Source: Bacteroidota bacterium (lineage in GTDB: Bacteria > Bacteroidota > Bacteroidia > Chitinophagales > Chitinophagaceae). From it: a stretch of DNA of 64,000 bases. The stretch spans positions 186,001-250,000 of the forward strand of contig JAFAFR010000058.1 of NCBI GenBank assembly GCA_023423405.1. The letters are read 5' to 3'. The notes under the pieces were generated by a model. That model was not told where the DNA came from. It worked only from the letters and a program-made list of their open reading frames with translations, and searched no databases. The translations under genes were made by a program, and so were the position numbers. Shown here one piece after another: positions 42,904 through 51,392 of the stretch (positions are counted from its first letter, which is position 1; each line of letters starts with the position of its first letter).

Positions 42904-43503
42904 GTGTCGTCACGTATAACTCCTGCTGTCCATGTACACAACCATCTGCCCTATAAGCGGGAAACCGACCAGTTGCTGCTGGAGCTTGCCGGGCGGAATG
43001 ATGCCGCGGCCTATAACGAGATCTACCGGCGCTACCGGCCACGCTTACTCGAAATTGCCTGCTCCCGGCTGTCGTGCAGGCACCTGGCGGAAGACCTGGT
43101 ACAGGATATTTTCGTGAGCCTTTACCTGAAAAGAGAGCGGCTTGAAATCAGCGTTTCGCTAAAAGCCTACCTGGTGCAGGCCCTCAAATACAAAATCGCC
43201 AATGAACTGAGGGCCAGGCGGGTGCGGGCGCGCTACCGGCAGCGCGTTTTTTCCGCCGATCTGTTTAAATACGACCTGGCATTCCGGCACGAGGCGAAGG
43301 AACTGGTTTCCCGCGTCCGCGGCATCCTGCAGCAACTTCCACCCAGGTGCCGGGAAGCGTTTGTGCTAAGCCGTGACCTGGGGAAATCGCATAAGGATAT
43401 TTCCGCCTGCCTGAATATTTCCGTGAGTACCGTGGAAAAGCACATCGTGAAAGCGCTGAAGGTGATGCGTTCTAACCTGGATGAATACCTGCTGGCAGGT
43501 TGA
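42904..43503 (+). CDS. Orphan ECF sigma factor
   Basis: The 199-residue frame has no ATG before the domain; the start must be GTG at 42904 or nearby. Region 2 (LAGRNDAAAYNEIYRRYRPRLLEIACSRLSCRHLAEDLVQDIFVSLYLKRERL) and region 4 (LQQLPPRCREAFVLSRDLGKSHKDISACLNISVSTVEKHIVKALKVMRSNL) are intact. Unlike the sigma factor at 29.8 kb it has no FecR gene beside it. It follows the mannosidase operon by 145 bp; whether it regulates that operon is unknown. Confidence 0.88.
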   Translation: MSSRITPAVHVHNHLPYKRETDQLLLELAGRNDAAAYNEIYRRYRPRLLEIACSRLSCRHLAEDLVQDIFVSLYLKRERLEISVSLKAYLVQALKYKIANELRARRVRARYRQRVFSADLFKYDLAFRHEAKELVSRVRGILQQLPPRCREAFVLSRDLGKSHKDISACLNISVSTVEKHIVKALKVMRSNLDEYLLAG

Positions 43504-43528
43504 CCTGTGCCCACGACTGTGGATTCCC

Positions 43529-44107
43529 TCAATCGTCCAGCCCTTTGCCTTTGCGTATTTGCGGCAGGTATTTTTCAATCCTCGACAAGCGGGTTTTGGA
43601 TTGTTTGGGAGTGGCAAAATAAAGAAGATAAGCCCGCTGGCGCCCCGGCGTCAATGCGGCAAAAGCCGTTTTCAGCGCAGCATCCGCATCCAGCCTCGAT
43701 TGAAATTCTTCCGGAACAGGGTATGCTTCGATTTTTTTGTAAGACACCTGTAATCCTGCCCTTTCCACTTCAATGGCTTCATAGATATAGGCTTTCAGGA
43801 TGCGTTTCATTTTAATGATCTCGCGAACGCCGGTAAAACGAACCTGGCGCGCCGCCTGCACATTTTTCGTTTGCTGTATGAGTATGCCATTGGGATCTTG
43901 TAAAAGCGCACCTTTGAAGAAGAGCAGGGCGCAGTATTCTTTAAAGCCGTGCATCAGAACAATGTTTTTGCCCTCGAAACTATAACAGGGAACACCCCAT
44001 TTCAGGTCTTCCGTAAGCGGGCAGTCCAGGACGATCTCCCGCAACTGCTCAAATTCTTTCTGCCAGTTTTTGGCACCGCTGATGAATGCATCGATTTTTG
44101 GGTTCAT
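43529..44107 (-). CDS. YdeI/OmpD-associated family protein
   Basis: This 192-residue cytoplasmic protein has an N-terminal DUF1801-like fold (CPLTEDLKWGVPCYSFEGKNIVLMHGFKEYCALLFFKGALL) and a C-terminal YdeI helical tail (FAALTPGRQRAYLLYFATPKQSKTRLSRIEKYLPQIRKGKG). The family is widespread, linked to stress in some reports, with no defined biochemical activity. It lies 30 bp after the AHSA1 gene and may be the last gene of the ArsR unit. Confidence 0.92.
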   Translation of the reverse strand: MNPKIDAFISGAKNWQKEFEQLREIVLDCPLTEDLKWGVPCYSFEGKNIVLMHGFKEYCALLFFKGALLQDPNGILIQQTKNVQAARQVRFTGVREIIKMKRILKAYIYEAIEVERAGLQVSYKKIEAYPVPEEFQSRLDADAALKTAFAALTPGRQRAYLLYFATPKQSKTRLSRIEKYLPQIRKGKGLDD

Positions 44108-44137
44108 ATCATATATGTTGGATGGTGGCGCAGCCTG

Positions 44138-44605
44138 TTACTGTAATTGTGCTGCAACGGTTTCCAGCCGGTTGTGGGCCATATTGATGCCCTGCGCAAA
44201 AGGAAGTTGCAATACCTGGTCGCGGTAGGCGGCCGACCGGTAAATGATGTGCATCGTAAGGCGGCTGCTGCTCTCCGTTAGTTCTTCAAATTCCAGAAAT
44301 TCCAACTGGGCGGGAAAGGGGGTGTTTTCCATTTCAAAGGTCCGGACGATTTTCTGGTTGGGCGTGAACTCGTGGATCGCCCCGTTAGCGCGAAATACTA
44401 CCTTGCCCGCCTTATCGGTTGTTTCAAACTGGTAAGAACCGTGGTTCTTATTTTCCAGCTTCAGTACCTTTGTTCCCATCCACTGTTCCACGATACCGGG
44501 CTCTGCAAATGCTCTGAAAAGCAGTTCCAGCGGCAATTCAAACTCCCTGGTGATGAGCAGGTCCTGCTGGCCGTTTTCGGCGTTGATCTTCGTTTTCAGT
44601 TCCAT
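44138..44605 (-). CDS. SRPBCC/AHSA1-domain protein
   Basis: This 155-residue START-like fold protein has LLITREFELPLELLFRAFAEPGIVEQWMG as the usual N-terminal helix-grip opening, and VVFRANGAIHEFTPNQKIVRTFEMENTPFPAQLEFLEFEEL in the middle strands. Such proteins bind small hydrophobic ligands. The gene starts 4 bp after the stop of an ArsR-type regulator, a very common pairing in Bacteroidota, so it is almost certainly in its operon. The ligand is unknown. Confidence 0.9.
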   Translation of the reverse strand: MELKTKINAENGQQDLLITREFELPLELLFRAFAEPGIVEQWMGTKVLKLENKNHGSYQFETTDKAGKVVFRANGAIHEFTPNQKIVRTFEMENTPFPAQLEFLEFEELTESSSRLTMHIIYRSAAYRDQVLQLPFAQGINMAHNRLETVAAQLQ

Positions 44606-44609
44606 TGGT

Positions 44610-44933
44610 TTATTTTTTTGGTTTGTATTTTTTCATGATGGATTCCAGCTTATTGAACCGTTCGTCCCACATGCTGCGGAAGGGTTCAATGAAATCGGCG
44701 ACCTCTTTCATTTTGATGGCGTTGATGGAGTAATGTATTTCGCGACCGTTCTGTTTTTGTTCCAGCAGTTCGCATTCGGTAAGGATCTGCAGATGCTTTG
44801 ATACGGTGGGCCGGGCCGTATGGAAGTTGGCGGCAATGGCGCCGGCTGTCATGGATTGCGAAGCCAGCAGCAGGAGGATGGCCCGCCGCGTGGGATCTGC
44901 AATGGCCTGGAAAACGTCCCGTCGGAGATTCAT
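44610..44933 (-). CDS. ArsR-family winged-helix transcriptional regulator
   Basis: This 107-residue repressor-type protein contains DVFQAIADPTRRAILLLLASQSMTAGAIAANFHTARPTVSKHLQILTECELLEQKQNGREIHYSIN, a complete winged helix. No cysteine metal-binding motif (ELCVCDL type) is present, so it belongs to the non-metal group that pairs with AHSA1 proteins. Two tandem dyads immediately upstream (44937-44978) are its likely autoregulatory operator. It is the first gene of ArsR-AHSA1-YdeI. Confidence 0.93.
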   Translation of the reverse strand: MNLRRDVFQAIADPTRRAILLLLASQSMTAGAIAANFHTARPTVSKHLQILTECELLEQKQNGREIHYSINAIKMKEVADFIEPFRSMWDERFNKLESIMKKYKPKK

Positions 44934-44936
44934 TGC

Positions 44937-44978
44937 GTAGCTATTTGACTACAAATATATGTGTAGCTATTTAACTAC
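44937..44978. promoter_or_regulatory. Tandem ArsR operator
   Basis: GTAGCTATTTGACTAC (44937-44952) and GTAGCTATTTAACTAC (44963-44978) differ at one base. Each is a GTAG-N8-CTAC dyad, and they repeat with a 26-bp period. They begin 3 bp from the regulator's ATG, so bound repressor would block its promoter. Confidence 0.7.
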
Positions 44979-45006
44979 GCAAATATTTTTTCTGCATCTG
45001 CCAACG

Positions 45007-45750
45007 TTACAACTCTCTGAGCACGGTATGTTTTCTTCTTCTCGATACAGGAATATTCTCTCCATTTGCCAGCCAGAGCCTGCCTTCCCGGTCGAGCCGC
45101 GTGACACAACTTTTATTAACGAGGTGCGATTTATGTACCCGTATAAAGCCATGGTCGCCGAGAATTTCCTCAAACTCTTTCAGCGTGCGCGATACCAGCA
45201 ACTCCTTTCCATTCACCAGGTGGAACCGCGTGTAATTGTCGTCGCCTTCACAACGGATGATCTCTCCGGGTAGAAAAAAATGATAACCTTCTGTTGTATT
45301 GATGGCGAGTTTGAAACCCGCGGTATCTTTTTGCTGCAGGTTATTCATGAGATTGCTGACCAGTGCGGGGTTATTGGTTTTTTTCATTTCCAGCCGAAGG
45401 ATGTGCCGGTGCAGGGCATGCTGCAGTTCAACCACATCGATGGGCTTCAACAGGTAATCGAGTGCGCTGAAGCGTATGGCCTGGATGGCATATTTATTAT
45501 AAGCCGTGGTGAACACTACATCGAAGTCCCAGGCCGACAACTTGTTCAGCAGGTCGAAACCGTTGATCACCGGCATTTCCACGTCCAGCAGCAGGAGGCT
45601 TGGTTTAAAAGAGGGGATCTTTTGCAGGGCCTCATCTGCCGACAGGCATATACAACACTCCAGCGGAACCGCCACGCAACGCTGTACCAGCACTTTCAGC
45701 ATATTGGCTGCACCCGGCTCATCGTCCACTATCAGTATCCTGATCGTCAT
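45007..45750 (-). CDS. LytTR-family response regulator (pair 1)
   Basis: This 247-residue protein has a receiver with acidic pocket ILIVDDEPG, phosphoacceptor Asp56 (LLLDVEMPVINGFDLL), Thr in VVFTTAYN and Lys in YLLKPID. The LytTR DNA-binding domain contains IIRCEGDDNYTRFHLVNGKELLVSRTLKEFEEIL and FIRVHKSHLVNKSCV. It overlaps the upstream kinase by 4 bp. Target promoters are unknown, and the pair is paralogous to the one at 55-59 kb. Confidence 0.94.
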   Translation of the reverse strand: MTIRILIVDDEPGAANMLKVLVQRCVAVPLECCICLSADEALQKIPSFKPSLLLLDVEMPVINGFDLLNKLSAWDFDVVFTTAYNKYAIQAIRFSALDYLLKPIDVVELQHALHRHILRLEMKKTNNPALVSNLMNNLQQKDTAGFKLAINTTEGYHFFLPGEIIRCEGDDNYTRFHLVNGKELLVSRTLKEFEEILGDHGFIRVHKSHLVNKSCVTRLDREGRLWLANGENIPVSRRRKHTVLREL

Positions 45751-48700
45751 ACAGAAATGTTTTCTATTGAAATGGTAACACTGGTGCCACTGGACTTTCC
45801 TACAGCATCTTTCAGATCGGTTATGGTGATGCTTCCTTCTATGCCTGCTGCCGTTTTTAAGGACGCCAGGCGTTGCTTGGCCAGCTCTATACCCTTCGAC
45901 GACAGGTGGGCGCTGTCGATGCGCGCCGATTTTATTTTTGCCGCTTCCTCCCGGCCAATGCCGTTATCGGTAATGGTGCATTGCATATGACTTTCCTTAA
46001 TGCTGAAAACAATGCTGAGTATTTTCTGACCGGTTGTTGGACGCAGGCCATGCCAGATGGCATTTTCTATAAAAGGTTGCAACAGCATGGGCGGGAACAG
46101 GATGGTCTCGATATCTGCCTGCGGGTCTGTTTCTAAAAGATACGAAAAGGAATGCTTAAACCGGAGCGATTCCAGTTCGAGGTAGAGTTTAATGATAGCC
46201 AGTTCATCCGACAGGGGTATCAGGTCTTTTTCACTCGCGTGCAATACCATCCGGAGCAGTTTTGAAAATTTAGACAGGTACTGGTACGCGGCCTCGTGGT
46301 TCTCTACAACAACCAGTTCCTGTATGGCGCTGAGGCTGTTGAAAATGAAGTGCGGGTTCATTTGCGAGCGAAGCGCTTTTTCCTTCAGTTCCTGGATCTC
46401 CATATCCACGGCGGCTTTGCGCCGGATCGCCCGAAGCCGTCCCTGAAAAATAAACGCCGCGGCGCCGAGAATAGCCGCTACCATCAATGCCTGGAACCAT
46501 CCTGTTTTCCACCAGGGCGGCATCACCGTCAATTGCAGGCGGCATTCATTCTGCGACCAACGGCCGGCGTAGTCCTGCGCCCGGATCCTGAAAGTATAAG
46601 CGCCCGGAGGAATATGCGTGTACCGTATATTGGCCTGGCTGCCCGATTGCCATTGCCGGTCGAGTCCCTCGAGTATGTAATGATACCGGGTTAAATGGGG
46701 CGCCGCATAGCTGAGGGCAGCCACATCGATCGTTAGATCATCGTCGGGGTAGCTCATGTGAACGGTGGGTGTTGCGCCGGTTTTCCAACGGCTTTCTCCT
46801 TTGGGTGTAGTCACCTGGTTTACAACAATTGTAAAATCATCTGAAACCAGTCCCATGCCGGAACTGTTAAAGGATAAGAAGCCCTGGCCTACGCCAGTGA
46901 AAATGGTCCCGTTATCCCGCATCGTCAGTGGGCCGTGGAAATCGGCAAAGCCCAACCCCTTATCGCTGTCGTAAGTTGTGACGGCTTCGGTAACGGGATC
47001 AACCGAAAACAGGCCGTTGTAGGTGGTTCCCCAAATCTTCCCGTCGCTGCCCACAATAAGCGAGTACACATTGTTATCCGGCAGGTTTTGTTCTGTGGTC
47101 AACGGCCTGAATGTTTTACTGCCAGGAGCATCGTATACGACAAGTCCGCCTGCGTAACTGGAGATCCACAGTTTCCCGCTCCTGTCTTTTACTATGTCGG
47201 TGACGAGCGAAACGCCTATTTCACCCGGGAGCTCGGATTGAATAAAGTACCTGAACTTTTCTGTAGTTGAATCGTAAGCACAGAGGCCGGTACTAAAAGT
47301 GCCGATCCACAAAGTGCCCGAAGCGTTGTCGTACTGCAACGAAGTAGGAAGATCGGAGAGATGGCCCGGAGCTTCTCTGAGGCGGACCGTGCTTTGCTGC
47401 GAAGGAAGAAATTTGTACACCCCGTCGTTAAAACTGGCGACCCAGAAATTGCCGGATGAGTCTACCGCTACATCTGTTACGATGGAGCCCGCACACCTGA
47501 AAGCGGTATTGAAAAACTTACCGGAAGACGGATCGTATATAAATGCCCGTTGGTTTGCAAAAATCCAGATTTGCCCTTTTTCGTCCCTGTGCAATACCGA
47601 ACAGTTTTTAAGAGGAAAGCCATTGATGTTCGCATACACCTGTTTGTTACCGGTAGCAGCATCCAGGACAATGAACTGGTTTTTGCTCGGTGAGCTTATA
47701 TAGTAACAATGTTGCTGCTGGTTGTACAGGACGGTATGCACCAAATGGTCGGTACGAAAAAGATCTTTTTCCGACGGGGTTTCCTGTTGGAGTCCGTTGT
47801 GCACCGCAACGTATTGAAAAAGATTTTGGCGGGAATTGAATTTCGACAGTCCGGCTGTGCTTCCCACCCACACCACACCGGTACTATCCTGGTATACGAT
47901 GCGCATGTTTCCAACAGGCAGTGAAGCCGCATTATCCGTTTCGTGTGCAATGCTGAATACCTGCCGGCTGTTCGTGTGAACCTGCAGGAGCTTGTTACCG
48001 GCCGGCAGCCAGATTTTTTTTGTGCTGTCCCTGTTCCCCGTGAAGCCGGGAATATTTGCAAAGGGAATGGATATTTTACCGGGGGGATTGGCGTTGATTG
48101 CCTGCAACTGGTTGCCGGGGTCCTGTACGAACCAGGCGCTTTGCTGGCTTTCATTCCAGTACAGTTGTACAAAATGATCCGACGGAAGACTGGGGTGGTA
48201 AACAAAACTACCGCTGTCTGTCCGCATGCTGAACAGTCCCGCCGATGTACCCAGCCATATTTCATGATCCGATTTTCTATAAATTTTCCGGATGCTGTTA
48301 TAGGCGCCGGCGCGTTCGGGAAACTGCTCGTATAAGAATTTCAGCCAGGGAAAAGAAATGAATTCTTTTTTCCTGATGTCGTAATAACAAAGATCCCTGC
48401 TGTCGGGTGCTATCCAAATGCGGTTGTACGGATCAACGAAAACATCCCAGATGAGGTTGCTGGGAATCGATTTTCTGAATCGCCGGTCTTTTTCTTTGCC
48501 ACTGCCTGGTAAAAAAACAAGGGTGGTGTCCGCTGCCGGGTCAACCAGGTTCAGGCCGTTTTGGGTGGCCACCCACAGCCGGTTATCCTGGTCCTGCTGG
48601 ATGCTGTTGATATAGGCGTGGGAAATCTTTTTTGAACTGCCGCCGGGTTTATAAACCAGGAACCGGTGACCGTCGAACCGGTTCAATCCATTTTCAGTGC

Positions 48701-48881
48701 CCACCCATACATAGCCGGTTCTATCCTTGTATATGCAGGTGACCCTGTTGTCGGAGAGTCCCTGCGCGGTGGTATAAGTGGTGAACTGGTAGGGATACTG
48801 CGCCTGCGTTGAGCCGCCTGCGCACCACCCGCAGGCCAGCGCAAGAAAGCACTGCAACAAAAAGCACCGAAAGCCCCTCAT
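45747..48881 (-). CDS. Propeller-type sensor histidine kinase, LytS-like (pair 1)
   Basis: This 1044-residue inner-membrane kinase has a signal peptide (GGSTQAQ) and two periplasmic seven-bladed two-component-regulator propellers (blades VWVGTENGLNRFDGH, LWVATQNGLNLVD, IWIFANQRAFIYD, LWIGTFSTGLCAYD). A Y_Y_Y domain follows (YHYILEGLDRQWQSGSQANIRYTHIPPGAYTF), then one TM helix (about residue 785) and a His_kinase/HATPase module (MNPHFIFNSLSAIQEL phosphoacceptor His, ENAIWHGL, DNGIGREEA). The ligand is probably an oligosaccharide, as for related sensors, but is unproven. Confidence 0.94.
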   Translation of the reverse strand: MRGFRCFLLQCFLALACGWCAGGSTQAQYPYQFTTYTTAQGLSDNRVTCIYKDRTGYVWVGTENGLNRFDGHRFLVYKPGGSSKKISHAYINSIQQDQDNRLWVATQNGLNLVDPAADTTLVFLPGSGKEKDRRFRKSIPSNLIWDVFVDPYNRIWIAPDSRDLCYYDIRKKEFISFPWLKFLYEQFPERAGAYNSIRKIYRKSDHEIWLGTSAGLFSMRTDSGSFVYHPSLPSDHFVQLYWNESQQSAWFVQDPGNQLQAINANPPGKISIPFANIPGFTGNRDSTKKIWLPAGNKLLQVHTNSRQVFSIAHETDNAASLPVGNMRIVYQDSTGVVWVGSTAGLSKFNSRQNLFQYVAVHNGLQQETPSEKDLFRTDHLVHTVLYNQQQHCYYISSPSKNQFIVLDAATGNKQVYANINGFPLKNCSVLHRDEKGQIWIFANQRAFIYDPSSGKFFNTAFRCAGSIVTDVAVDSSGNFWVASFNDGVYKFLPSQQSTVRLREAPGHLSDLPTSLQYDNASGTLWIGTFSTGLCAYDSTTEKFRYFIQSELPGEIGVSLVTDIVKDRSGKLWISSYAGGLVVYDAPGSKTFRPLTTEQNLPDNNVYSLIVGSDGKIWGTTYNGLFSVDPVTEAVTTYDSDKGLGFADFHGPLTMRDNGTIFTGVGQGFLSFNSSGMGLVSDDFTIVVNQVTTPKGESRWKTGATPTVHMSYPDDDLTIDVAALSYAAPHLTRYHYILEGLDRQWQSGSQANIRYTHIPPGAYTFRIRAQDYAGRWSQNECRLQLTVMPPWWKTGWFQALMVAAILGAAAFIFQGRLRAIRRKAAVDMEIQELKEKALRSQMNPHFIFNSLSAIQELVVVENHEAAYQYLSKFSKLLRMVLHASEKDLIPLSDELAIIKLYLELESLRFKHSFSYLLETDPQADIETILFPPMLLQPFIENAIWHGLRPTTGQKILSIVFSIKESHMQCTITDNGIGREEAAKIKSARIDSAHLSSKGIELAKQRLASLKTAAGIEGSITITDLKDAVGKSSGTSVTISIENISV

Positions 48882-49160
48882 GGACCAAATTTAGGGAATA
48901 GAAAAAGCCCGATGACAGAAGCAAGGGAATGGTCGTTTTTAACGGGTGAACGGTAGGGCGCCACTGCGGCATGGTTTTAGCGCGTTACAAGGTTGCGGAA
49001 TATTTTGCCCGAAGAATTCGCTGCGATCCGCTACTGCAATGCCGGCAGCAGGATTTTTCATTGGCATGCAAAATGGAGATGAATTGCTGTACACCCGGAG
49101 TTACGACCTATAACGGACCTACTCCGGGTCAATTGTCAATGTGCAAAATGGTAATTGCCA

Positions 49161-51392
49161 ATGAACAGGATAGCATTGATCGGAAATTTCCCGCCGCGCA
49201 AATGCGGTATCGCCACATTCACGAAGGATTTGAAAGAAGGTATTGAAAGCAATGGAATGGCTGTTTCTGTTGTTGCCGTGAACGATGGGTTGAGGAAATA
49301 CGAATATTCGGGCGACGTAGTATTTGAGATTGATCAGAACGAGGTTACGTCGTACATACGGGCAGCAGGATTTTTGAACAGCGATGGTTTCGATGCGGTT
49401 GTATTGCAGCACGAGTTCGGTATTTTCGGCGGTCGCGATGGCAGGCATATTATCCAATTGCTAAGGCGTTTACGCATTCCTGTTATTACCACCCTCCATA
49501 CCATCCTGGACAACCCGACCGATGGCCAGCGCACGGTGCTGGCCGAGATCGCCGGCCTGTCCGAAAAACTGGTCAGCATATCCGAAAAGGGCATCGGCAT
49601 CCTGCGGGATGTGTACGGCATTCCTGCCGGAAAATTAGCGCATATCCATCACGGTGTACATGCCACAGGCGCCGGCGACCCGGTAACAATAAAACAGAAG
49701 CTGGGAGTGGGCGCCAGGAAAGTGCTACTGACCTTTGGACTGCTTTCCCGGAACAAGTCTATTGAAGTGGTGATAAAGGCCCTGCCTGCCGTGGTGGAAA
49801 AACATCCTGATATCGTTTATATAGTGCTGGGCGAAACGCATCCCCATGTGATCCGGCAGGAAGGGGAAGATTACCGCCATTCACTGATCCGGCTGGTGAA
49901 CAAACTGCGGCTGGAGAAAAACGTAATCTTCATCAATCATTTTGTTTCCAACAGGGAGTTGTTCGAATTTCTTACCCTGTGCGACCTGTATGTAATCCCT
50001 TACCAGGGCGAAAAACAGATTTCTTCCGGTACCCTTATTTACACCATGGCTGCCGGAAAGCCCATTGTTTCCACGCCCTTTTGGTATGCAAAGGAAATGC
50101 TCGCGGAAGACAGGGGTGTCCTGTTTGATTTTAACGATTCGGCGCAACTGGGTGAAAAGATCATTTCGCTACTCGATAACCCGGCTGAGCGGGAAAAATT
50201 TTCACGCAATGCGCTTGCTTTTGCCGAAAAATGTTGCTGGCCCAATATTGGCAGGCAATACATCGACTTGTTGCAGGATATAACCATAGAGCAGGTGGCG
50301 GCTTCTTCTCAATACCAGGTAGCAAACGATATTGAGCCGGCTTTTTCTTTGCCACCCATCCATCTTCACCATCTCCGCGTGCTGACCGATCCTACCGGCA
50401 TCTTGCAGCATGCGCGGTATAATATTCCCGACCGGTTCCATGGCTATTGCACCGACGACAATGCCCGTGCCCTATTGCTTTCCGTTATGTTGCAGAACGA
50501 TGTGCAGGATACCGATGAGCTGAACCGGCTTACCAGTACCTACCTGTCGTTCATCGACTACGCGTACAACCCCGTCAACGGAAGGTTTCGTAATTTTATG
50601 TCTTACCAGCGGCAGTGGCTGGAAGAAGAGGGCTCGGAAGACAGCGCCGGCCGAACCATGTGGGCACTGGGCTATACGGCTGCATACACCAACGTCAGTA
50701 ATTTTTATTACCACGCCAACCATTTGTTCAGGAAAGGCCTGGAGCAGATCGACTACATTTCTCATCCGCGTGCGCTGGCCTACCTGGTGCTTGGTTTGGT
50801 ATATCATGCCCATATGCATGGCGAAGCCTGCGTCACCCGCCTGCTTGAAAACAAGGCCCGGCAGCTTTCTTCCTTTTTTGACAAAACGATCAACAACCGC
50901 TGGCTGTGGCACGCCCCAGCCGTTACCTATGCCAACTGCCGCATACCGCAGGCGCTTATCGCGGCAGGTATGTTCCTGCAAAACCAGGAACTCATTGACC
51001 GGGGATTGAAAATGCTGGACTGGCTGATAGAAAAACAGTTCACGGATAATATTTTTTCACCGGTTGGCAACAAGGGCTGGCTTGGGCCCGAAGGGAAAGC
51101 GGTTTTCGACCAGCAGCCCATTGAAGCGCATGGCATGCTGGATGCCTGCCTGCAGGCGGAAGAGTATATGAAAGACGGAACCTATGGAGAATATGCACTG
51201 CGGGCTTTTGCCTGGTTTATGGGCGAAAACCACTGTGCTGCTGTATTGTACGATTTCGCTACCGGTGGCTGCCGCGACGGCCTGCATGACGAAGGGGTGA
51301 ATTTAAACCAGGGAGCGGAGTCGACACTGTCCTGGCTCATGTCACTGGTCAGCATTTCTTATTATCTCCGGAATAAAAGCAATAAGGTATGA
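49161..51392 (+). CDS. GT4 glycosyltransferase fused to C-terminal (alpha/alpha)6-type domain
   Basis: This 743-residue cytoplasmic protein starts at the ATG at 49161. Residues 1-390 are a GT-B glycosyltransferase of family 4: ALIGNFPPRKCGIATFTKDL (glycine-rich donor loop), LLTFGLLSRNKSIEVVIKALP, EFLTLCDLYVIPYQGEKQISSGTLIYTMAAGKPIVSTPFWYAKEML. Residues about 395-743 are helical, with recurrent motifs YCTDDNARALLLS, EDSAGRTMWALGYT, HAPAVTYANCRIPQALI and CRDGLHDEGVNLNQGAESTLSWL, which look like a six-hairpin glycosidase/epimerase-type toroid. I cannot name that domain's family. It overlaps the GH130 gene by 4 bp, so the fused enzyme and the phosphorylase are made together. Confidence 0.85.
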   Translation: MNRIALIGNFPPRKCGIATFTKDLKEGIESNGMAVSVVAVNDGLRKYEYSGDVVFEIDQNEVTSYIRAAGFLNSDGFDAVVLQHEFGIFGGRDGRHIIQLLRRLRIPVITTLHTILDNPTDGQRTVLAEIAGLSEKLVSISEKGIGILRDVYGIPAGKLAHIHHGVHATGAGDPVTIKQKLGVGARKVLLTFGLLSRNKSIEVVIKALPAVVEKHPDIVYIVLGETHPHVIRQEGEDYRHSLIRLVNKLRLEKNVIFINHFVSNRELFEFLTLCDLYVIPYQGEKQISSGTLIYTMAAGKPIVSTPFWYAKEMLAEDRGVLFDFNDSAQLGEKIISLLDNPAEREKFSRNALAFAEKCCWPNIGRQYIDLLQDITIEQVAASSQYQVANDIEPAFSLPPIHLHHLRVLTDPTGILQHARYNIPDRFHGYCTDDNARALLLSVMLQNDVQDTDELNRLTSTYLSFIDYAYNPVNGRFRNFMSYQRQWLEEEGSEDSAGRTMWALGYTAAYTNVSNFYYHANHLFRKGLEQIDYISHPRALAYLVLGLVYHAHMHGEACVTRLLENKARQLSSFFDKTINNRWLWHAPAVTYANCRIPQALIAAGMFLQNQELIDRGLKMLDWLIEKQFTDNIFSPVGNKGWLGPEGKAVFDQQPIEAHGMLDACLQAEEYMKDGTYGEYALRAFAWFMGENHCAAVLYDFATGGCRDGLHDEGVNLNQGAESTLSWLMSLVSISYYLRNKSNKV

